Assembly (NCBI GenBank): GCA_030052745.1
Contig: JANBVO010000072.1
Location: 1 to 64,000 of the forward strand
Origin: Pleurostoma richardsiae
Taxonomy: Eukaryota > Ascomycota > Sordariomycetes > Calosphaeriales > Pleurostomataceae
Direction: 5' to 3'
DNA length: 64,000 nt
Every line of letters starts with the position of its first letter. Within the stretch, counting starts at the first letter, position 1. Shown here piece by piece: positions 58,048 through 64,000 of this stretch. The position numbers and the translations under genes were made by a program. Under the pieces are notes generated by a model, which was given only the letters and a program-made list of their open reading frames with translations, ran no database searches and was not told the origin of the DNA.

Positions 58048-60591
58048 ATGGCGCCTCGCCACAGGATCCTCTTCCTCGACGCCTACGACTCCTTCACCAA
58101 CAACATCACGGCCCTGCTCGCCACCCTACTGGAAGTCGACGTCTACGTCCTGCCCATCGACACCCCGCTGCTCGACCCGGCATCTCCGGCGTTCCGGGAC
58201 GACCTCCGGCGCGAGCTCGCGCACTACGCCGCCGTCGTCTGCGGGCCGGGCCCGGGCTCCCCGGACCTCGACGGGGATGTGGGGCTCATGAGGCACGTCT
58301 GGGACCTGAACGGCGAGGGCCTGCTGCCGGCGCTGGGCGTGTGCCTCGGCTTCCAGAGCCTGGCGCTCAGCTGCGGCGGGAGGATCCGGAGGCTGCACCG
58401 GGGCCTGCACGGGATGGTGCGGCGGATCGAGCACCGGGGACGGGGCGGCGGCCGGGCGTCCGCCGGCGACGTCTTCGGTGGGGTTGGAGAGTTCAAGGCG
58501 ACGCTGTACCACAGCCTGTGTGTCGATGTCGGCCAGGACAGTATTCCGGAGAGAGAGTGGAGCGAGGGGAAGTGGGAGTCTCCTGAGGGTTGCTCCGATA
58601 TTGTGCCCCTGGCTTGGGTGGAAGAAGAGCACGATGGCGAAAGTGAGAGTGAGAGGATACTCATGGCGATGAGGCATGTAGAGAAGGCGTTATGGGGTCT
58701 GCAGTACCACCCGGAGTCGGTGTGCACGGAGCAGGAAGGCAACAGGGTGATCTGCAACTGGTTCCGGGAGGCTCTACGATGGAACGAGGCGACCGGGAGG
58801 AACGTCTTGCTAGATGACGATCTGCTCGCGAGAAACGCTGTCACGCCGAGTCTTCTTCACCAGGCTGCGGAAACGGACGGAGGGAGCGCAAGAGACAGTT
58901 CGGGCCTCTGGGGCGCCTTCGGCGTCGGCGCACGCTTTTGTTCACGGACGATCGACCTGCCGGACAATGTCCACGTCCCGGACATCGTGGAGATGCTCCA
59001 GGCGAGGGAGACGGAGTGTATCGTCCTAGACTCGGCGAACGCAAAGGTCACCCTGCCGGAGACTGCCGCTGACGTGCGCGGCAGGTACAGCATCATCGCC
59101 CTTGATGTGCCCGAGGCGGTGCGGCTGGAGCACCACGTCGGCGACAAGGCCGTGACGGTGAGGCTCCCGCGCCTGGGAGGCCTGCCGGTCGATATCGTCG
59201 AGACGGTGCCTCTGAGGTCTGGCCAAGACGTCTGGCAGCTGGTGGCTCAGTTTCACGACGCGAGGCGTGTGAACCCCGAGGACCACCCTGACGTACCCTT
59301 CCTCGGAGGGTTCATGGGTTACATCACCTACGAGCAGGGTTTAAGCGGCATCGGCGTCAAATTTGCCGCGGAGAGGGGTCATAACAGACCGGATGTGTGC
59401 CTCGTATGGGTCATGAAGAGCATCGTCGTCGACCATAAGGAGAACCTTCTTCACATCCAGTATCTCCAGCCCCCGACGGCCAACGGGCAAAACTGGCTTG
59501 ACACTGTAGCTGCGAAGCTGCAGTCGTCGCATATCTGGCAGCATTCCTCGTGCGATACTCGACCCGGCGTGGAGAAACCGAGGACGTCGTCCCTTGCGTC
59601 TCGGGCCTCTACCGGGAAGATACAGAAGCCTGACGAGGCAGAGTACGAAGCTAAAGTCCGGCAGTGCCAGGAATTCATCGCCGCCGGCGACTCCTACGAG
59701 CTGTGCCTCACCGACCAGACGACTATAACTCGGCCTCGAAGCGACTCCTCCTCGGCCAAACCCTCAGCCACCACCGACGCTATCCGGATAGCGCACAAGC
59801 GCCGCCGCACATCCTCCTACAAGAAGACCCCCGCGTCGTCCTGGGACCTCTACCGCGCCCTGTGCACCCTCCAGCCCGCGCCCTTCGCCTCCTACCTCCG
59901 CCTCGGCGGCGCCACGCTCCTCAGCTCCTCGCCGGAGCGCTTCCTCCGCCTCGACCGGTCGGGCACCTGCTCGATGAAGCCGATGAAGGGCACGGTGCGC
60001 AAGTCGGACGCGGTGCGCACGCTGGCGCGCGCCGAGGAGCTCCTGCGCGTGCCCAAGGAGGAGGCGGAGAACCTGATGATCGTGGACCTGGTGCGGCACG
60101 ACCTGCACGGGGTGTGCGGGCCGGGCAACGTCGCGGTGCGGGACCTGCTGCGGGTGGAGGAGTACCAGAGCGTGTTCCAGATGGTCACCGTCGTGGAGGG
60201 GAGGCTGCCCGGGGAGGCGCAGGAGGGGGCGGGCAGGTACACGGGCCTGGACGTGCTGGCTGCGAGTCTGCCGCCTGGCAGCATGACGGGGGCGCCGAAG
60301 AAGCGGAGCTGCGAGATACTGCTGGGGATCGAGGGCGACAGGGAGCGGAGCTTGTACTCCGGCGTGGTGGGGTACATGTGCGTGTCCGGGAGGGGAGACT
60401 GGAGCGTGACGATCCGGAGCATGTTCCGGTGGGACGACGAGTGTGAGGGTCTTTCGCCCGACGGCGAGCCCCAGGAGGTGTGGCACATTGGCGCCGGCGG
60501 CGCGGTCACCATCCTCAGCACCCCGGAGGGAGAGAGCGAGGAGATGTTTACGAAGCTTGCGGGCCCGCTTGGAGTTTTCACGGAGTCTTGA
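58048..60591 (+). CDS. pabaA: Aminodeoxychorismate (PABA) synthase, PabA-PabB fusion
   Basis: This bifunctional enzyme makes 4-amino-4-deoxychorismate from chorismate and glutamine for folate synthesis. The single exon from ATG 58048 (MAPRHRILFLDAYDSFTNNI) gives 847 aa. The N-terminal class I glutamine amidotransferase has the GPGPGSPD loop, nucleophile Cys99 in GVCLGFQ, and the His/Glu pair in LQYHPESV. The C-terminal chorismate-binding half has FLGGFMGYITYEQG, LRLGGATLLSSSPERFLRL, LVRHDLHGVCGPGNV and GSMTGAPKKRSCEIL. The lysine in KPMKGTVRK marks aminodeoxychorismate synthase; anthranilate synthases have PIAGT there. An insertion of basic/Ser residues at about 565-595 is variable. The lyase step is encoded elsewhere. 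It is convergent with VPS55. Confidence 0.96.
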   Translation: MAPRHRILFLDAYDSFTNNITALLATLLEVDVYVLPIDTPLLDPASPAFRDDLRRELAHYAAVVCGPGPGSPDLDGDVGLMRHVWDLNGEGLLPALGVCLGFQSLALSCGGRIRRLHRGLHGMVRRIEHRGRGGGRASAGDVFGGVGEFKATLYHSLCVDVGQDSIPEREWSEGKWESPEGCSDIVPLAWVEEEHDGESESERILMAMRHVEKALWGLQYHPESVCTEQEGNRVICNWFREALRWNEATGRNVLLDDDLLARNAVTPSLLHQAAETDGGSARDSSGLWGAFGVGARFCSRTIDLPDNVHVPDIVEMLQARETECIVLDSANAKVTLPETAADVRGRYSIIALDVPEAVRLEHHVGDKAVTVRLPRLGGLPVDIVETVPLRSGQDVWQLVAQFHDARRVNPEDHPDVPFLGGFMGYITYEQGLSGIGVKFAAERGHNRPDVCLVWVMKSIVVDHKENLLHIQYLQPPTANGQNWLDTVAAKLQSSHIWQHSSCDTRPGVEKPRTSSLASRASTGKIQKPDEAEYEAKVRQCQEFIAAGDSYELCLTDQTTITRPRSDSSSAKPSATTDAIRIAHKRRRTSSYKKTPASSWDLYRALCTLQPAPFASYLRLGGATLLSSSPERFLRLDRSGTCSMKPMKGTVRKSDAVRTLARAEELLRVPKEEAENLMIVDLVRHDLHGVCGPGNVAVRDLLRVEEYQSVFQMVTVVEGRLPGEAQEGAGRYTGLDVLAASLPPGSMTGAPKKRSCEILLGIEGDRERSLYSGVVGYMCVSGRGDWSVTIRSMFRWDDECEGLSPDGEPQEVWHIGAGGAVTILSTPEGESEEMFTKLAGPLGVFTES

Positions 60592-60980
60592 ATTCGGGGA
60601 ATAGACGGGACGGTGGTGATGAGGCGGATAAAGGGGTAAGGCGTTTCTGGGGGGGATACTCAACGTATCGGTTCAACACACCATGGGAGGCGTATATGGG
60701 TATGCGGAAAACTCAGACTCAACGGTCGATCTGAGAGATAGACGCCACTTAGTCCTCTTGCAATTCATGATGCTATATTAGGCATAATCTTTCCAGCCCG
60801 GGGTGTTCTCATCCAAATCCGCTCTCTTCAGTGCCTGTTTCACCCGACACCGCCTCACGCCTTCCTCCACGTAAAGTTGTTGATACAGTGGCAAGGAGCC
60901 TTGCCGTTCTCTGTCTGCGCAGCAGCAGCAGCAGCCCTCCTCGTATCCTCTGTCTCGGCCGGTATTTATCTCCTGCTCAC
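60592..60980. other. Convergent 3' region PABA synthase / VPS55
   Basis: Two 3' UTRs; a short GCA repeat (about 60920-60934) is the only notable sequence. Confidence 0.4.
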
Positions 60981-61474
60981 TTAGAACTCCTGCTCCTCCT
61001 GGAAGAACATCGTGAAGCTGATAATCGTTCCGTAAATGAGCAGACCGCCAACAATCGACATAATCATCGCTCCGATCTGGATCAAGTTCGAGTGGGCGAG
61101 AACGACCGGAAGGGCTATGACCGAGGAGAGAAATGTTAGCGATTCCTTCGTTCGTGCCCAGAGGTGCGAACTACTCCAGACGAGAGGGGCGGGAGAGCAA
61201 CAGGTCAGTACGTACCAATGCCCATAATCACCAGAAAACCCGTGCAGAACCGGCCCAGGTCGACGATCGCGGAGCCGGCGGAGTTGTCGACGAAGTCATC
61301 CGGGTTGGCGCACCGTCCGCAGATCCAGTTAGGCAGCGGCGCGATCACGTAGGTCGCGACAACCAGCAGCGGGTAGTAGACCTTCCACAGCGCACATGAT
61401 AGAATGACGAGCAGGAATCCGACGGCGAGGACGAAGGACAGGGCGATGATGGTCTTGAGGCCGGCGGTAGGCAT
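60981..61474 (-). CDS. VPS55: VPS55 endosomal sorting membrane protein
   Basis: This small tetraspanning protein works with Vps68 in late-endosome-to-vacuole sorting; animal relatives are the leptin-receptor-overlapping proteins. Exons are 61216-61474 and 60981-61114. The 101-nt intron (GTACGT donor, CATAG acceptor) joins GFLVIMGI to ALPVVLAHSNLIQIGAM, giving 130 aa. Four hydrophobic segments are visible. The family signature PLPNWICGRCANPDDF lies in the loop between TM2 and TM3, and the protein ends FFQEEQEF. Start MPTAGLKTIIALSFVLA is as in fungal orthologues. It is divergent from the proteasome gene. Confidence 0.96.
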
Positions 61475-62105
61475 GGTGACAGATGCCGCCTGGCGGGCGG
61501 GGGGAGGCGGGCTGGGACCGGAAGCTGGCGGCTGGGGAGGGCAGGAGGAGCTAGCTGGACAAAAGAAAGGCGGTGCGCTCTCTTCAACGGCGGATCTCTT
61601 CAGTTCAGAAGAATAGTCAGGACGAGGAAGCCCGGTGCAAGTATCGGCTTGTGGCCGGTTGTGCGGTTTGACGAGAGCGTGCGGGTGACGGAATGCGGCT
61701 GATGATGTGCGAACTCGCAGTCGTCAGCGCAGCCTCGGCGGGTCTGGTGCGCAGTCCAAGCTCCCTGTTTCAATGCCCGGGCACGGTCCACCAGGTTAGG
61801 TGCCTTAGGTAATAATGTCAAGTACCTATCTACGGTACGTACCCTGTCTCACGGGCACTGCTACGGCGGTCGGCGCTTCTTTTCAGCGGGCAAGGTACGT
61901 ACCCCGGCTGCCGCAACGTGCAGGTAGCCTTGAGGTTGGGGCTACGAAGCTTGGAGCTGCCTGCCAAACAACCAACCCATCAGCGAAGCTCTCTTTCCCA
62001 TTCATCCATCCCTCCTTAGAAACCACGACTTCTCGACGGCCTCACAATCTCTTCTAGTGACACACAGACTAACCCCCCTTCGACTGGCAATACGATACCG
62101 CCAAT
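61475..62105. promoter_or_regulatory. Divergent promoter VPS55 / PRE5
   Basis: 631 bases. It carries TTAGGTAATAATGTCAAGTACC (about 61805-61826), CTATCTACGGTACGTACC and AAGGTACGTACCCC words (61827-61905). CT-rich DNA lies before the PRE5 start. No gene seen. Confidence 0.45.
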
Positions 62106-63075
62106 ATGTTCAGGAACAATTACGACAACGATTCGGTCACATTGTACGTTGGAAAGGCGCGAGGTGGACTGGACTACGTGCAGACGCTGACAAGCTTCTC
62201 AGCTCGCCGCAAGGCCGGATATTCCAGGTTGAATATGCTGCTGAGGCAGTCAAGCAGGGTTCGGTGGTCGTCGGAATAGCCAGCAAGTCGCACGCCGTAT
62301 TAGTAGCAATCAAGGTACGTCCGACCCGACCTGCCGCGCCCTCTCGCGCCCTCCAGCACCCTCCAGCGCCCTCTTGTCATCTTTCTAAGTCCAGAAAGCT
62401 AATTCAGTTTGACCACTGCAGCGGAACGCAGAAGAACTATCCTCGTACCAGAAGAAGCTCTTCCCCATCGACGAGCACACCGGCATCGCCATCGCGGGCC
62501 TGACCTCGGACGCGCGCGTCCTCTCCAACTTCATGAAGCAGCAGTGCCTGGGCCACCGGCTGACCTACGGGCGCTCGATGCCGGTGCGCACGCTGGTGGA
62601 CATGATCGGCGAGAAGGCGCAGACCAACACGCAGCACTACGGCAAGCGGCCCTACGGCGTCGGGCTCCTGGTCGTCGGCGTCGACGACAAGGGCCCGCAC
62701 CTGTTCGAGTTCCAGCCCAGCGGCATGACCGAGGAGATGGTGGCGTTCGCCATCGGCGCACGCTCCCAGATGGCGCGCACCTACCTGGAGAAGAACATCG
62801 AGGCCTTCGAGAGCTGCGACCGCGAGGAGCTGGTCCGGCACGGGCTCAAGGCGCTCAAGGAGAGCCTGGTCCAGGACAAGGAGCTGACGGTGGAGAACAC
62901 GAGCGTGGGCATCGTGGGCGTCGCGGACAAGGACGGGAAGAAGAAGCTGGAGCCGTTCAAGGTGTACGACGGCCAGGAGGTGCGGGCGTGGATCGACAGC
63001 GTGGCAGACGACGGCCAGGGCGCCGGGGAGGAGGAGGCCGGCGCGGGCACCGAGGCGATGGAAGTCGACAGCTAG
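62106..63075 (+). CDS. PRE5: 20S proteasome subunit alpha-6 (PRE5)
   Basis: This is an alpha-ring subunit of the 20S core particle. Exons are 62106-62143, 62203-62314 and 62422-63075. Introns of 59 and 107 nt (GTACGT to CTCAG; GTACGT to TGCAG) join NDSVTF to SPQGRIFQVEYAAEAV and LVAIK to RNAEELSSYQKKLFP. The total is 804 nt, giving 267 aa. The alpha-subunit signature SPQGRIFQVEYA, the IAGLTSDARVL strand and the DMIGEKAQTNTQHYGKRPYG region are present. The Gly/Glu-rich tail ends EAMEVDS. The first exon is only 38 nt, easily missed by gene prediction; a longer frame through intron 1 would need a GTG start. Confidence 0.96.
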
Positions 63076-63514
63076 GAGATTGTCGAGAGGGGTGGGAGAG
63101 AAGCGGATGGCCGCCGTGGGAGGGCATGCTCGCCGTCGTAAGGAGTCATCAAAAGACGCGAGCGAGCGTTTGCCGTCGGTCAAACGCGGTCATGTACTAC
63201 TATCAAGTGATTGCTTAGACGGTTTGCCAGGCGAGGTTAAAACTAGGAATCTCAGGAGGGGCGTATTCTATTGCGGACGCGCCGAAGAGAACCCATGGAC
63301 TATTCTACGTAAAGGTCTTCCTAGAGCTGAGAAGTCTACCGAATGATGCCCCTGCTGATCGAAATGCGCCTATTGTGTCATCCCGCTTGTCGACAGCCGA
63401 ATGGAGAAGTCCCGACTCTGGTCATCCCTTTTAACTCCGTTAAACCTGGTCCCACACAGATAACGACGCGAGAGAGAGAAAAAACACAATGGAAAATCCA
63501 GCGAAGAGAACCCC
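63076..63514. other. Convergent 3' region PRE5 / LOG-family gene
   Basis: Two 3' UTRs; no gene or repeat of note. Confidence 0.4.
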
Positions 63515-64000
63515 TTACTCGTTACCCCATTGAAGCTTATAGACGGACGACGAGACCTTGTACTCGCGCAGCGCGCGGACGGCGTCCTCGGCCGTGGACG
63601 CCGTGGCGAGGATGCTGGCGTTGGCGCCCTTGACGAAGCCCTCCTCGACGCTCTTCCGGATCCAGTCCAGCAGGCCGTCGTAGAAGCCGTTGATGTTGAG
63701 CACGCAGACGCCCCTGTTGTGGATCCCGAGCTGGTTCCACGTGCACGTCTCCAGCAGCTCCTCCATCGTGCCGTAACCGCCGCTCAGGGCGATGAACCCG
63801 CTGCCGGGCCCGCCCGCGATGACCTCCTGCGCCATCATCTGCTTGCGCGTGTGCATGTCCTTGACCACCGTCGTCTTGCCGAACATCTTCTCCTCCGGTA
63901 TGGCCAGCGCGGCGCCGCCGTTCACCGTCGTCGACGTGTATGTCGGGTCCCGCTCGTAGCGGACCAGTGCCTCGGGGATGATGCCGTGCACGGCGTCCGG
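63515..64000 (-). CDS. LOG-family phosphoribohydrolase, 5' part outside window
   Basis: The C-terminal 161 codons of a LOG (Lonely Guy, formerly lysine-decarboxylase-like) protein run off the right edge. The family releases nucleobases from nucleoside 5'-monophosphates; some members make active cytokinins. The signature region reads GSGFIALSGGYGTMEELLE, with Ser instead of the first Pro of PGGxGTxxE and the catalytic Glu retained. It is followed by TWNQLGIHNRGVCVLNINGFYDGLLDWI, typical of the family. No intron is visible in this part. Physiological substrate in the fungus is unknown; a role in cytokinin-like or general nucleotide salvage is inference. Confidence 0.88.
   Translation of the reverse strand, partial: PDAVHGIIPEALVRYERDPTYTSTTVNGGAALAIPEEKMFGKTTVVKDMHTRKQMMAQEVIAGGPGSGFIALSGGYGTMEELLETCTWNQLGIHNRGVCVLNINGFYDGLLDWIRKSVEEGFVKGANASILATASTAEDAVRALREYKVSSSVYKLQWGNE

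Noticed and set aside
1-60591. A one-carbon metabolism cluster (formate dehydrogenase, phosphoserine aminotransferase, PABA synthase)
   Set aside because: The three genes are spread over 60 kb among unrelated genes, so shared pathway membership is most simply coincidence.
59764-60663. 299-codon frame opposite PABA synthase
   Set aside because: Antisense shadow of a conserved enzyme with His/Arg/Pro-rich random composition.
62057-62203. Alternative PRE5 N-terminus reading through intron 1 in frame
   Set aside because: The frame opens with GTG, not ATG, and the ATG at 62106 with the 38-nt exon gives the known family N-terminus.

Overview
The window is nuclear DNA of a filamentous ascomycete (Pezizomycotina, probably a Sordariomycete). 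Genes are dense and intron-poor. Introns are about 49-122 nt, with GTRNGY donors and CTRAC/CTGAC branch points. Exons are GC-rich and favour C or G at third positions. The protein set (NAD formate dehydrogenase, NEO1 flippase, SEC16, SepA-type formin, TRS120, PabA-PabB fusion) is a fungal one. All splice calls were read by eye from splice signals, reading phase and protein-family continuity. No transcript data were available.

Layout, left to right. 1-1393: 3' part of formate dehydrogenase. 1845-3761 (-): APC/LAT amino-acid permease with a frame-preserving intron. 4800-20180: a run of four conserved genes for mitochondrial proteins (leucyl-tRNA synthetase, an HemK/MTQ1 release-factor methyltransferase, an AIM32-like Fe-S protein, a CYC2-like flavoprotein). 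One accessory gene interrupts this run at 10561-15208, a NACHT-WD40 NOD-like receptor with long gene-free flanks. 20469-24476 (-) and 25590-31550 (+): NEO1 P4-ATPase and SEC16, divergent. 32124-33388 (-): HUS1 checkpoint clamp subunit. 34174-34839 (-): a RING-type protein. 36568-37214 (-): a small single-pass membrane protein in three exons. 39157-44397 (+): a formin with GBD/FH3-FH1-FH2-DAD. 46488-48777 (+): a six-exon DUF2264 protein. 49029-50435 (-): phosphoserine aminotransferase. 51420-52490 (+): a short-chain dehydrogenase fold whose cofactor and catalytic motifs are eroded. 53182-57581 (+): TRS120. 58048-60591 (+): PABA synthase. 60981-61474 (-) and 62106-63075 (+): VPS55 and proteasome alpha-6, divergent. 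63515-64000 (-): 3' part of a LOG-family hydrolase, cut by the right edge.

The window is mostly conserved housekeeping sequence. Two functional themes recur: mitochondrial expression and redox proteins at 4.8-20.2 kb, and membrane traffic or polar growth (NEO1, SEC16, formin, TRS120, VPS55). The items most worth a second look are the NLR island, the SDR-fold probable pseudoenzyme, the small membrane protein, a possible splicing-controlled upstream ORF before SEC16, and a TAGGTA/GGTACCT-type word that recurs in promoter-side intergenic DNA. I found no tRNA, rRNA, CRISPR array or recognisable transposon.
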